Assembly: GCA_030145055.1 (NCBI GenBank) | Contig: JAQYWK010000001.1 | Location: 248,001-312,000 of the forward strand | Reading direction: 5' to 3' | DNA from: Desulfovibrio sp. | GTDB taxonomy: Bacteria; Desulfobacterota; Desulfovibrionia; Desulfovibrionales; Desulfovibrionaceae | Length of the DNA stretch: 64,000 bases | Part shown: positions 1-8,410 of the stretch, in pieces | How the letters are laid out: the number at the start of each line of letters is the position of its first letter | Position numbering within the stretch: the first letter of the stretch is position 1 | The notes under the pieces: generated by a model | The model's input: only the letters and a program-made list of their open reading frames with translations | The model's database searches: none | What the model was told of the DNA's origin: nothing | Position numbers and translations under genes: made by a program

Positions 1-1530
1 ATCTAATTTGCCCTGCTTATGATTGGCAACACCCCGATTAGCGTACGCGCTTGCATAGTTTGGATTAACCACCAAAGCTTGCCTGTATAGATTCATAGCA
101 CTGACTTGTTCGCCGCGCTTACTATAAATATTAGCAAGGTTTGTCATAGCCTTGTAATGTGAAGGATCAGCCTTAATTGCGGCTTTGAAATGTTTTGCGG
201 CTTTAGCTGAATCCTTTTTGCGGTCCAGCAGATTCCCATAGTTGTAATGCATATGGTGATTATTCTCAGTCACAGAAAGCGCGCGCTCATATAATGAACC
301 ACTATCTTCCCAATATCCAGCCTGAGTATATGCCCCCGCGAGCAGAACCATAACAACAATTGCCCCCACGCCAACAGCGACTTTAGCAGGAATACGCCAC
401 ACTTTAACCAAATGAGCAACCCCGAAACATATCGCAATATAAAGCCCGACAAACGGGATATAAGCATAACGGTCTGCCATGGACTGATCTCCGACCTGAA
501 TGAGTCCGATAACAGGAACAAGGGTTCCTAGGTACCAAAACCAACCAACCGCAACGAAAGGAGATTTTTTGATATATCTAACGCATAGGGCCGAAATGGC
601 TATAATAAAAACTGCGGCAGAAATGGGTTTCCAAATGGCGATATCTTGCGGATAGGGATAAAACACCGCCAGATCAACGGGGAAAACCAGTTCGCGTAAA
701 TATGAAACCCATGATGTCAGCGCGTTCGCAGCTCTTAGCGCAAACGGGAACGACTCACTGGACTGCATAGCGCCGTCACCCTTCTGAGCCATAAAAGTCA
801 GCACCGAGGAAAGCACGGATAGCAGTACTAGCGGTAATTTTTCGATAGCCAGCTTAATAAATTTTGCAACAGGATTCTTTTTAAGATCAATCCTGCCAAG
901 GGGCCAGAAATCAAGGAGAAGTAGCGCGGCAGGCAAAGTTACAACCATAGGTTTGGCAAGAATTCCAAGTCCGGTAAAGAAAAAAGTAAGCGCGTAGCTA
1001 CTCATATTTTTACTCTTCACCCAGTCCAGCCAGCTTATCATTCCAAGTAGCCAGAAAAGGGTGCAAAGCACGTCTTTACGTTCAGAAACCCACGCTACAG
1101 ACTCAACATGCACGGGATGCACGGCAAAAAGGGCCGCAACAAAAAATGAAGGGAACAAGCCGCCCTCTTCGAGTCCTGCCGTAGCTTTGATCAGGAAAAA
1201 GAAAAGCAGTAGCACATTCACAAGGTGCAAAAATACATTCACCAAATGACGCGCACCGGCAGAGTCACCGAATAGCGAGGTGTCCAACATATGCGAAACA
1301 ACTGTCAGCGGATGGTAATTGGAAAGTTGGAAAGAACTGAAAGCCCATACGACATTCTCAGCCGAAATGCCTTCCATAACTCTCTCATTATCAGTCACAT
1401 AGCTCGTGTCATCGTAGGTAACCAGCTCGAAATCTCCGCACTGGGAATATACAATAAGCACAAGCGCAGTCAGAATAACTGCCGCAACCATACCTTTCTT
1501 GAAATCATTATCCGCTGCAAAACCAAGCAT
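1..1530 (-). CDS. Polytopic membrane protein with C-terminal TPR repeats, partial (3' end outside window)
   Basis: I translated this open frame by hand because it runs off the window edge. It starts at the ATG at 1530 and stays open for 510 codons. The N-terminus has a hydrophobic segment followed by the motif YDDTSYV and then HPVHVESVAWVSERKDV, both typical of TMTC/PMT-like integral membrane proteins with TPR tails. About eight or more hydrophobic segments follow, and TPR units begin near residue 420. Such proteins are thought to be lipid-linked-sugar glycosyltransferases or scaffolds in the cytoplasmic membrane, but the substrate is unknown. It begins 8 bp after the stop of a family 2 glycosyltransferase, so the two are probably co-transcribed and act in the same glycosylation step. 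The C-terminal end of the TPR array is not visible. Confidence 0.85.
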   Translation of the reverse strand, partial: MLGFAADNDFKKGMVAAVILTALVLIVYSQCGDFELVTYDDTSYVTDNERVMEGISAENVVWAFSSFQLSNYHPLTVVSHMLDTSLFGDSAGARHLVNVFLHLVNVLLLFFFLIKATAGLEEGGLFPSFFVAALFAVHPVHVESVAWVSERKDVLCTLFWLLGMISWLDWVKSKNMSSYALTFFFTGLGILAKPMVVTLPAALLLLDFWPLGRIDLKKNPVAKFIKLAIEKLPLVLLSVLSSVLTFMAQKGDGAMQSSESFPFALRAANALTSWVSYLRELVFPVDLAVFYPYPQDIAIWKPISAAVFIIAISALCVRYIKKSPFVAVGWFWYLGTLVPVIGLIQVGDQSMADRYAYIPFVGLYIAICFGVAHLVKVWRIPAKVAVGVGAIVVMVLLAGAYTQAGYWEDSGSLYERALSVTENNHHMHYNYGNLLDRKKDSAKAAKHFKAAIKADPSHYKAMTNLANIYSKRGEQVSAMNLYRQALVVNPNYASAYANRGVANHKQGKLD

Positions 1531-1538
1531 ATGCGGTC

Positions 1539-2300
1539 CTATCTATCCTTACGAGGTTCAATTGACTTGAGAAATTCACACTTCATCCAACCAAGCTTAT
1601 GCAGGGCTGTTTCACAGGAACACCTGACCACTCCAATCCCGTACTTAACGGAACGCTGAAAACTGATGGAAGAAGAATCATCCATGTAACGCGTAGGGCA
1701 AGTCACTTCGCCAATATCAAATCCGGCATAAATAACCTGACAGAGCATCTGGTTATCAAAAACAAAATCATCATCATTTTCGTTAAAAGGGATGCTTTCA
1801 AGCAGTTCGCGAGAAAAAGCGCGGTAGCCCGTGTGATATTCAGAAAGCTTATAGCCGACCATCACATTCTGGAAAAAGGTAAGAAAACGGTTTGCGATAT
1901 ATTTATAGAGAGGCATTCCGCCCTTACGCGCACCAGTTCCTAAAATGCGGGACCCGAGCATACAGTCAAAAACGCCGTTTGCAATGGGTGAAACCATGGC
2001 AGAAATGATCAGCGGTGTGTACTGGTAGTCAGGGTGAACCATGACAACAACATCCGCACCCATTTTAAGAGCAGTTTTGTAGCAAGTTTTTTGATTTCCG
2101 CCGTAACCAGTATTACAAGTATGAACTACGGTTTTAATGCCTAAGCTTTCAGCCTGCGTAACGGTATCATCGCGGCTGCAATCATCCACAAGCAAAATTT
2201 CATCAACAACATCAGCGGGCAATTCATCCAAGGTTTTCTTCAATGTAGACGCGGCGTTATAAGCAGGCATCACCATTACAACTTTTTTACCATTAACCAT
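1539..2300 (-). CDS. Family 2 glycosyltransferase (DPM/DPG-synthase-like)
   Basis: This is a GT-A fold glycosyltransferase of about 253 residues. It opens with VVMVMPAYNAASTL, the donor-binding strand, followed by the acidic patch ILLVDDCSRDDTV and the metal-binding region around VHPDYQY. The organisation matches dolichyl- or polyprenyl-phosphate sugar synthases, which move a sugar from a nucleotide to a lipid phosphate on the cytoplasmic face of the membrane. No C-terminal membrane helices are visible. I chose the ATG at 2300 rather than the ATG at 2339 because AGGAG lies 11 bases upstream of it and homology begins just after it. The downstream TPR membrane protein, 8 bp away, is a plausible partner that uses the lipid-linked sugar. 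Confidence 0.85.
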   Translation of the reverse strand: MVNGKKVVMVMPAYNAASTLKKTLDELPADVVDEILLVDDCSRDDTVTQAESLGIKTVVHTCNTGYGGNQKTCYKTALKMGADVVVMVHPDYQYTPLIISAMVSPIANGVFDCMLGSRILGTGARKGGMPLYKYIANRFLTFFQNVMVGYKLSEYHTGYRAFSRELLESIPFNENDDDFVFDNQMLCQVIYAGFDIGEVTCPTRYMDDSSSISFQRSVKYGIGVVRCSCETALHKLGWMKCEFLKSIEPRKDR

Positions 2301-2527
2301 CAGTTTGTCATCTCCTGTACATAAAACGGCCTTGAGCATCCGAATATCTATTAATATTTAATTTCATAATTATAAAAGTCGTGTTTAACTTTCAGCGACT
2401 TACCACCAAAAGAGCGGGTCAATCAACAGCTATCACCACGGTTGCCTGCCAAGAATCTTTCTAGTATTCACTTTACGAAACTAATAGCTAACACCGATCA
2501 AAATTTTGCAGCATAAGGGAAAGTAAA

Positions 2528-2992
2528 ATGGAAGAAGCAAAAATCAGAGAATATATCCACGCAATCATAATGAAAAAGTGCACTCACAACGAATCCGCAA
2601 GACAGGATGCAATCGGTGAGTTCATTACTTTAACCATGCCCAACATAGATGAAAAAGCGACTAGCAGCATTAAGAGCATGATCCCGACCATTGCGGAATT
2701 ATACGATAAATGGGCAGTAATGTTCATAGACAGGCTTCTTGAAACCGTACCGAGAAACCAGATTGAAGAGCTATGTAGCGGCACAGTTGAAAACGATTCT
2801 GCACTTGTTCTCATATATATAATGTTCATGGAATCAGAGCGCATGGAAAAACAAGTAGCCGATGATATTTCTGAATATGCTCCCACTCAAGATGACGAGC
2901 AGGGAAATATTGCGAGCGATTATATCCGCGCAAAACTCTCGCAAATCGCAGCTGATCAGGAAAAGGATAAAAACGAAACCCCTATCCAGTAG
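2528..2992 (+). CDS. Conserved-looking small acidic protein of unknown function
   Basis: A 154-residue soluble protein preceded by AAGGGA at good spacing. It is predicted mostly helical, with no signal peptide or membrane segment, and the last 30 residues are acidic and polar. I recognise no domain. It stands alone: the neighbour on the left is divergent and the one on the right is convergent, with a hairpin between. Codon use looks like that of the neighbouring genes, so I take it to be a real gene, but I cannot assign a function. Confidence 0.7.
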   Translation: MEEAKIREYIHAIIMKKCTHNESARQDAIGEFITLTMPNIDEKATSSIKSMIPTIAELYDKWAVMFIDRLLETVPRNQIEELCSGTVENDSALVLIYIMFMESERMEKQVADDISEYAPTQDDEQGNIASDYIRAKLSQIAADQEKDKNETPIQ

Positions 2993-3009
2993 CAAATGAA
3001 TAACAGAGG

Positions 3010-3040
3010 TCCGGGAAGCAATAAGTTTCCCGGGCTCTTA
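3010..3040 (+). terminator. Hairpin between convergent genes
   Basis: Arms CCGGGAA (3011-3017) and TTCCCGG (3027-3033) enclose a 9-base loop and are followed by a short mixed T-rich stretch. It lies just after the stop of the small acidic protein. The T-run is weak, so termination is probable but not certain. Confidence 0.5.
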
Positions 3041-4303
3041 TCCTTTTGATTTTATTGCACTTAGAAAACGGGACCGCAAAGTTTCGCTCATAAGCCCTTT
3101 TTTCACGGGCGAAAGTTTTAAAAATCCACCCACAACAGCCCGCATAAAAGATTCACTCCGGCTGTTCGGGTTATCGAAAATAAGATTCTGCAACGTGCCC
3201 CGTTCAAGGGATTGCAAGATAACCCGTTCAAAACTATCTTCAGGATGAATGACTTTCTGCGTACGCTTGTCCATCTGTAAAGATCCGGTCTTGCACTTTA
3301 AAGCACATACCCCGCACCCAAGACAAAGCTTCGTATTTATCTCGGCATACTTCACACCCGCGTTTTCACATAGAGATATGGCATCAATTGGACAAGCTTT
3401 GACGCACAATCCACACCCATTGCAACTTTCAACATCACAACTTGCTATGAAAGATGAAGATACCAGCATCCCCGGATAGCCAGAATATTTTATGCCCTGC
3501 ATCAAATTGCAACAGCATCCGCAGCAATGGCAGATGAATCCGGCATTCTGCTTAACGTTATCAGTTGAAAGCGTGAATCCCATATCTTTGGATCTAGCTA
3601 GAATATCTAACATTTCGCCACGCGGTATCTCGCGCGCAAATTTATTACGAATTAAAAACTGGGCTGCATCTCCCATGGAAGTGCACGTTTCGAGATCCAC
3701 ATCACAACCCTGCTTACCAAGGTGCATCTTTTCATGACGACAAGAACATAAACCTACGGCGAATAAATCCTGCTCCGCGATCAAAGCAGAAGCTTTTTCA
3801 TAATCTAGAATTTCAACATGATCTACTTCGCGGATAGTTTCTTCATGGGGAATCGCGCGCATTACGGAAATTTGTTGCCCGTCACCAAAATTTGCATCAA
3901 TGAAAGAACTATCCCCGAACATGTAGCTTTGAAATAGCTCTGCCCACTTTTTAGAATCAAGATTATCGCCTGTCCGCATCATGGTAAATTCGAAAAAACC
4001 AATCACGAAAGGACTTATCATATATTGATATTCGTCTTTCTCCCACATATCGCAGACCAACCCTTTGGAGCACATATTCTCAAGCATAGGCCGAAGTTTG
4101 CGACCGTCCATACCTGTAATCTCTGCTATGCGCGAAATAGAGGAAGGACGATAAGGCATGCGGACAATAAGATCTGCTTCCCCCGGAGAATAGAGCGATT
4201 TTAGCAGCTTATGCAACGGCTCAGACCAAGGCATACGAACCGTGGTATTATCGACCTTTTGGCCTAACTGCCGATAAATATCTTTACCAATAATATGTCC
4301 CAT
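3038..4303 (-). CDS. Multi-cluster Fe-S protein with N-terminal winged-helix-like region
   Basis: A 421-residue cytoplasmic protein. Residues about 50-100 resemble a winged helix (SSISRIAEITGMDGRKL). The middle has the Cys motif GLCSCRHE, a further spaced pair GCDVDLETC, and the dense cluster CHCCGCCC. The C-terminal third has two ferredoxin motifs, CNGCGLCVKACP and CLGCGVCALKCK; the second lacks the usual proline. The likely role is electron transfer or Fe-S based regulation, but the partner is unknown. It starts 2 bp after the stop of a TauE/SafE permease, so the two are translated together. Sulfur-compound metabolism is a reasonable guess from that pairing and from the probable sulfate-reducing host, but this is inference. 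Confidence 0.8.
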   Translation of the reverse strand: MGHIIGKDIYRQLGQKVDNTTVRMPWSEPLHKLLKSLYSPGEADLIVRMPYRPSSISRIAEITGMDGRKLRPMLENMCSKGLVCDMWEKDEYQYMISPFVIGFFEFTMMRTGDNLDSKKWAELFQSYMFGDSSFIDANFGDGQQISVMRAIPHEETIREVDHVEILDYEKASALIAEQDLFAVGLCSCRHEKMHLGKQGCDVDLETCTSMGDAAQFLIRNKFAREIPRGEMLDILARSKDMGFTLSTDNVKQNAGFICHCCGCCCNLMQGIKYSGYPGMLVSSSFIASCDVESCNGCGLCVKACPIDAISLCENAGVKYAEINTKLCLGCGVCALKCKTGSLQMDKRTQKVIHPEDSFERVILQSLERGTLQNLIFDNPNSRSESFMRAVVGGFLKLSPVKKGLMSETLRSRFLSAIKSKG

Positions 4304-4305
4304 AT

Positions 4306-5241
4306 CTAGAAAAACTCACTGATATACTTACCGGCAGTAAATATAATAATCAGTGTCAGCATCCATTTAATATACTTGGCAGGAAAAAACTTCTGACAGC
4401 GTGCTCCTAAATACATACCTGCCATACCACCAAGACCGAAAAGAATACCAAGTGTCCAATCTGGCGCAATGGACATACTCGGATAATACGGCGCAATTAC
4501 CTGATAAAAGATTACTCCCGCAACAGAGGTTACGAAAGTACCCATGAGCGCGGCCCCGGCAACAGTATAAATAGGTAGCCCAAATAAAGTAACAAAAAAT
4601 GGAGCTATAAACGATCCTCCGCCAATACCGTAAATTCCACCGACAACGCCCACAATCAAAGATAATGAGAGGAGACCGAGTGTCGAACAATCATAAACTT
4701 CGCCATAAAATTCATAGCTTATACGTGAAACAGAAAATTTCAAAACCTTAACGGTTGGAAGCTTTTCTCCGTTTATCTTTGCATTAGTTCGCTCTTTAAC
4801 CATCTGCTGAAATTTTTCTTCTGCAGCTTTGCTTCCACCACTTTCCTTTTTGAGGATGCTGAACGCCAGTTTGACTCCGATCCAAAGCAACACGGCTGCA
4901 GCAAAAAGCTTAAACGCGGCAGGATCCGGCAACCACCGAACACGAACAATAGCCCCGACAAGCACGCCGGGCAATGTTCCGGCAGTAACAATGATAGCCA
5001 ACGGCCACACCATGCGACCTTCACGGATGTACCGCAACACGCCGGAAGGAATGGCTACAATATTAAAAAGCTGATTTGTTCCTGAAACTGACGGGGAGGT
5101 GTAACCGAGAAATGACATCTGAAAAGGCATAAGTAAAAACGCGCCCGAAACGCCTCCCATTGAAGTGAAAAAGGAAACCACAAACGCCACAAGTGGTGGA
5201 ATAAGAGGGTTTACTTCAACTCCGGAGACAGGAAAATACAT
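4306..5241 (-). CDS. TauE/SafE family permease (sulfite/sulfonate exporter-like)
   Basis: A 311-residue polytopic inner-membrane protein with two related halves, each beginning with a glycine-rich helix. The N-terminal half has FFTSMGGVSGAFLLMPFQ and the C-terminal half has GGIYGIGGGSFIAPF, the characteristic repeat of the TauE/SafE family. A charged cytoplasmic loop of roughly 60 residues separates the halves. Family members export sulfite, sulfoacetate or related anions, though specificity cannot be read from sequence. The next gene, an Fe-S protein, follows after 2 bp, which suggests a two-gene operon. The start is the ATG at 5241. Confidence 0.88.
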   Translation of the reverse strand: MYFPVSGVEVNPLIPPLVAFVVSFFTSMGGVSGAFLLMPFQMSFLGYTSPSVSGTNQLFNIVAIPSGVLRYIREGRMVWPLAIIVTAGTLPGVLVGAIVRVRWLPDPAAFKLFAAAVLLWIGVKLAFSILKKESGGSKAAEEKFQQMVKERTNAKINGEKLPTVKVLKFSVSRISYEFYGEVYDCSTLGLLSLSLIVGVVGGIYGIGGGSFIAPFFVTLFGLPIYTVAGAALMGTFVTSVAGVIFYQVIAPYYPSMSIAPDWTLGILFGLGGMAGMYLGARCQKFFPAKYIKWMLTLIIIFTAGKYISEFF

Positions 5242-5302
5242 AGGCTATATCTCACTTTAATTGGGGGCCGCAGTTCTCCAAGAAATTGCACCAATTTCCA
5301 AT

Positions 5303-5533
5303 CTATCTCTGCTTATTAAATTCATCAAGCATACCAGTGAGCTTCCCTAGCAACTCTCCTCGTTCTTGAGCGACTTTTTTCCACTTCTTTTTTTCGCTTT
5401 TCAGAGCTTCAACAGTCTGGAGCAAGTCCTGAATTGTATTCGCCGGATATCCATGCTTCGCAAAATTACCTTTGCGAAGCTCTTCATCGTTTCTCTGGCG
5501 CAAGGCCCGTATTTGACTGGCAGATAATATCAT
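5303..5533 (-). CDS. Small coiled-coil protein, unknown
   Basis: A 76-residue basic protein. The first half contains LRQRNDEELRKGNF and the motif HGYPANTIQDLL; residues 40-70 form a probable coiled coil rich in Lys and Glu. There is no membrane segment. It precedes the TauE/SafE gene in the same direction with a 61-bp gap. I do not recognise a family. Length and frame quality support a real gene, with moderate certainty. Confidence 0.55.
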   Translation of the reverse strand: MILSASQIRALRQRNDEELRKGNFAKHGYPANTIQDLLQTVEALKSEKKKWKKVAQERGELLGKLTGMLDEFNKQR

Positions 5534-5637
5534 ATTTAATCAAAGGTTAAATTTTTACTGTTCACACATGCAAATTAACCTTGCACGGAAACTTCTGCAA
5601 CCCCTTGCATAAAAAACATTTCATACACAATTTATCA

Positions 5638-5677
5638 TAAAAAAAGGTCCGGAAGAGATACCCCTTCCGAACCTTAC
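5638..5677 (-). terminator. Rho-independent terminator of nrdD
   Basis: Read on the minus strand, AAGGTTCGGAAG pairs with CTTCCGGACCTT around a short loop and is followed by a run of T. It lies about 30 bp after the nrdD stop codon, so it ends the nrdD transcript and isolates it from the small gene downstream. Confidence 0.8.
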
Positions 5678-5705
5678 TATCATTAACTTTCTAACCCTAA
5701 AATAA

Positions 5706-7796
5706 TTAGAGTTCCTTAACAATAACTCCGCCTGTCACGCCACACTCACAAGAAGAATGACCGTATTCTGCTCTTTCTCTGTACTCTTCCTGCTTGCCCT
5801 TATTCCAGCGGCTGACAGGACGGTAATAACCAACAATACGTGTGTAGACTTCCGCATCTTTACCGCAGGTTGGGCATTCGAAATGCTCACCATAAAGGTA
5901 TCCGTGATCTTCACAGATTGAGAATGTCGGAGTTACTGAGATATAAGGTATCTTAGTATTCGTCATAGCTTTAATTATGAAATTGCGAAGAGCGGCAGTT
6001 TCGGAAACGGCTTCCCCGAGGAAGGTATGGAACACTGTTCCGCCGTTGTACAAAGTCTGCAACTTATCCTGATGCTCAAGAGCATAAACAACATCTTCTG
6101 TGGCGCCTACAGGCAGCAAAGTTGAGTTGGTGTAGTAAGGAACATCATCACCGGAAGTGTAAATATCCGCGTAAAGATTCTTATCGATCTTAGCTAGGCG
6201 GTAACATGTACCCTCGCCCGGAGTTGCCTCGAGGTTGTACAGATTATCTGTTTCTTCCTGAAATTCGACAACAAGCTCACGCAGATGATTCAGAACACGC
6301 TGCATAAGTCTTACGCCGCCGTCAGTGTCAATGCCCTTACCTAGCAGGTTGTGACATGCTTCATTACCACCGATAAGACCGATAGTGCTAAAGTGACCTT
6401 TAAACCCGTTCTTCAGGTAATGCTGTGAGAATGGGAACATTCCGCTTTCAAAGTTAGAGGAAACAAGTTTGCGTTTGAATTCAAGAGAATCCTTAGCAAG
6501 AGTCGCATACTCAGCAACAAGATCAAGGAAATCTTCTTCGCCCTGAGCAAGATAAGCAAGCTTAGGCAAATTCAAGGTAACAACACCGATGGAACCTGTC
6601 AGATCACCAGCACCGAAAAGACCACCTGTCTTTTTGCGGATTTCGCGAACATCCATCTGAAGACGACAACACATGGAGCGAACATCTTCAGGATTCAGAT
6701 CAGAGTTGATGAAGTTCTGGAAATAAGGTGCGCCGTATTTAGCGGTCATTTCTAATAACAATTCACCAACTTCTGTTTCCCATGGGAAATCAGGAGTTAC
6801 ATTGTATGTAGGAATCGGAAAGGAGAAAATACGTCCGTCAGAATCACCTTCGAGCATTACTTCAACGAAAGCTTTGTTGATCATTTCCATCTCAACGGCG
6901 TAATCACCGTAAGTGGTATCCATGAACTTTCCGCCGATGATCACAGGCTCGCTAGCGATATGTTTCGGAGGAACCATATCAAAAGTAAAGTTTGTAAAAG
7001 GACTCTGTCCGCCCCAGCGGGAAGTGGTATTCAAATTGAAGATAAGCTTCTGAACAATCTGCTTAACTCGGGGATACTCAAGTCCATCATGTCTAACGAA
7101 TGGAGCGAGATATGTATCTACGTTATTGAATGCCTGCGCACCCGCCCATTCATTCTGCAAAGTCCCAAGAAAGTTAACAATCTGCCCAGTAACGGAATCA
7201 AAATGTTTAGCGGGAGAAGAACAGCAACGTCCGGGGATACCGAAACCTTCAATCAAAAGATCACGCAAAGACCACCCAGCGCAGTATCCGGCAAGTCCGA
7301 AAGAAAGGTCATGGATGTGGAAATAGCCATGCTCATGAGCCTGTCTGATTTCCTCAGGATATTTTTCAAGGCAGTAACGAGCCTGAACTGCGCCGGACAT
7401 GTGGAGCATCAATCCCTGAAAGGAATGGCCCATATTTGAGTTTTCGTTAACACGCCAGTCTGAACGGTCAAGATAGCTTTCAATAGTGCCTGTAATGTCG
7501 AGATAAGCTTCGTCCTGCTTACGCAGTTCACGTCTTTTCTCACGATATATAATGTAACGTTCCGCAACGGAATATAAACGACTTTCCATCAGTACTAACT
7601 GAACCATATCCTGAACAGTTTCCTGCTCTGGAACGTCCATGTCAGCAAGCTTCTTCTCAACTTTTTTACCTAAGCGCTTGCCGAGTAAAGGATCTTTAAT
7701 TCCGCTAGCTTTAAGAGCTTTAAAAATTGCTTCAGAAATTCTTTCTGTAGACCAGGACTCAAGTCTTCCGTCACGTTTCAAAATTTGTTTTGGCAT
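5706..7796 (-). CDS. nrdD: Anaerobic (class III) ribonucleoside-triphosphate reductase
   Basis: Reduces ribonucleoside triphosphates to deoxyribonucleotides without oxygen, using a glycyl radical. The 696-residue protein starts with an ATP-cone (MPKQILKRDGRLESW), the allosteric nucleotide-binding domain. The C-terminus carries the radical segment IVGYYRPV, with the radical glycine near residue 656, and Cys pairs CPTC and CECG for the structural zinc. I place the start at ATG 7796, with AGG eight bases upstream; the open frame extends to a TTG just before it. No activase gene (nrdG) is adjacent, so the activating enzyme must be encoded elsewhere. Expression is very likely controlled by the long riboswitch leader at 7847-8160, which is shared with nrdJ in this window. 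Confidence 0.95.
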   Translation of the reverse strand: MPKQILKRDGRLESWSTERISEAIFKALKASGIKDPLLGKRLGKKVEKKLADMDVPEQETVQDMVQLVLMESRLYSVAERYIIYREKRRELRKQDEAYLDITGTIESYLDRSDWRVNENSNMGHSFQGLMLHMSGAVQARYCLEKYPEEIRQAHEHGYFHIHDLSFGLAGYCAGWSLRDLLIEGFGIPGRCCSSPAKHFDSVTGQIVNFLGTLQNEWAGAQAFNNVDTYLAPFVRHDGLEYPRVKQIVQKLIFNLNTTSRWGGQSPFTNFTFDMVPPKHIASEPVIIGGKFMDTTYGDYAVEMEMINKAFVEVMLEGDSDGRIFSFPIPTYNVTPDFPWETEVGELLLEMTAKYGAPYFQNFINSDLNPEDVRSMCCRLQMDVREIRKKTGGLFGAGDLTGSIGVVTLNLPKLAYLAQGEEDFLDLVAEYATLAKDSLEFKRKLVSSNFESGMFPFSQHYLKNGFKGHFSTIGLIGGNEACHNLLGKGIDTDGGVRLMQRVLNHLRELVVEFQEETDNLYNLEATPGEGTCYRLAKIDKNLYADIYTSGDDVPYYTNSTLLPVGATEDVVYALEHQDKLQTLYNGGTVFHTFLGEAVSETAALRNFIIKAMTNTKIPYISVTPTFSICEDHGYLYGEHFECPTCGKDAEVYTRIVGYYRPVSRWNKGKQEEYRERAEYGHSSCECGVTGGVIVKEL

Positions 7797-7846
7797 CAAT
7801 ACTACCTGTTAAGGGGTTGTCCGCACAAACCTTTGCCCACGTTGAA

Positions 7847-8030
7847 AAACTCTAGCGATATCGCAACAAAAAATTGCTGACATGCAAGGCTCCCGCATGG
7901 AGAATAAGGTATGAGCTTGTGGCGCAGGCGGCCCGGTAGGCGCATCCCGCAGGACTTTTTATGGGCCGAATGGCCTTAAGTATCAGAAATACAGGCGCAT
8001 TCGGAAAATGGAAATGCCTGCAAAAAACAG
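7847..8030 (-). ncRNA. Conserved structured leader segment between B12 riboswitch and nrdD
   Basis: This stretch, downstream of the cobalamin aptamer in the nrdD transcript, is paralogous to the segment at 32814-32990 before nrdJ. A 29-nt block at 7906-7934 matches the nrdJ block at 32900-32928 with one mismatch. Predicted hairpins are kept with changed sequence: a helix just after the aptamer (TGTCTG/CAGGCA here, TGTCT/AGACA in nrdJ), CATGC/GCATG here versus ACATG/CATGT, and GCAA/TTGC near the end versus a longer GCAATTTT/AAAATTGC. It probably forms the expression platform or a second sensing domain. It encodes no convincing protein. Confidence 0.65.
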
Positions 8031-8160
8031 ACATGCTTCAGGCAGAGAGGCTGGCTTTTCTTCACCCTGAAAGGGATAAAGCATACAGCGGCAGAACCGC
8101 CCCGGAATCTAACCGGGTTCTCTTTTTAAGGTCCAAAAAAAATAGGACTCCTGAAGTGCA
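8030..8160 (-). promoter_or_regulatory. Cobalamin riboswitch in the nrdD leader
   Basis: On the minus strand the outer helix is CTTCAGG (8150-8156) pairing with CCTGAAG (8036-8042). The core contains GGTTAGATTCCGGGGCGG followed by TGCCGCTGTA, the conserved cobalamin-aptamer core, then a B12-box-like element AGCCAGCCTCTCTGCC at 8041-8056 (consensus AGCCAGGAGACCTGCC). It lies just after a good promoter and about 230 nt before the nrdD start. It should bind adenosylcobalamin and link reductase expression to B12 supply. The direction of control cannot be read from sequence. Confidence 0.85.
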
Positions 8161-8175
8161 AAATCAACTTAGGGG

Positions 8176-8203
8176 AGTTTAACAAACCACCGTTTTTGGT
8201 CAA
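8176..8203 (-). promoter_or_regulatory. Sigma70-type promoter of nrdD leader
   Basis: The -35 TTGACC (8198-8203) and -10 TAAACT (8176-8181) are separated by 16 bp. The nrdJ leader has the same arrangement, and the two promoters share most of the spacer sequence. The predicted start of transcription falls about 10-20 bases before the riboswitch outer helix. Confidence 0.7.
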
Positions 8204-8300
8204 GACTTTCTAGACATTTTCTCAAAAGTTCTCTGAAAACCCTTGCAGGAGTAAGTGTAACAAGAAAGCGAACAAAAGTTTTCAACAGTTGTTCATATCT

Positions 8301-8332
8301 TGTTCATAACCATTTAAGAGACTGTTTTTATG
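8301..8332 (-). promoter_or_regulatory. 32-bp box shared with the nrdJ upstream region
   Basis: This segment matches 32509-32540 upstream of nrdJ at 29 of 32 positions. It lies 97 bp upstream of the -35, against 100 bp for nrdJ. Conservation at the same distance, in otherwise diverged DNA, suggests a binding site for a common regulator, possibly NrdR-like, although I do not see a canonical NrdR box. Confidence 0.55.
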
Positions 8333-8410
8333 ATGTAAATATTCTATTTTGCGCCTCGATTAATCAAATAAATGTCACAGGAGATGTGATAACTTGAGGC
8401 TGTTTTACGA

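Noticed and set aside
1061-1659. Two forward frames (62 and 122 residues) over the membrane TPR and glycosyltransferase genes
   Set aside because: They are antisense shadows of clear coding sequence on the other strand and have no family features.
7852-8182. Short open frames in the nrdD leader (60 and 73 residues)
   Set aside because: They overlap the riboswitch and the conserved RNA, and their translations do not match between the nrdD and nrdJ leaders.
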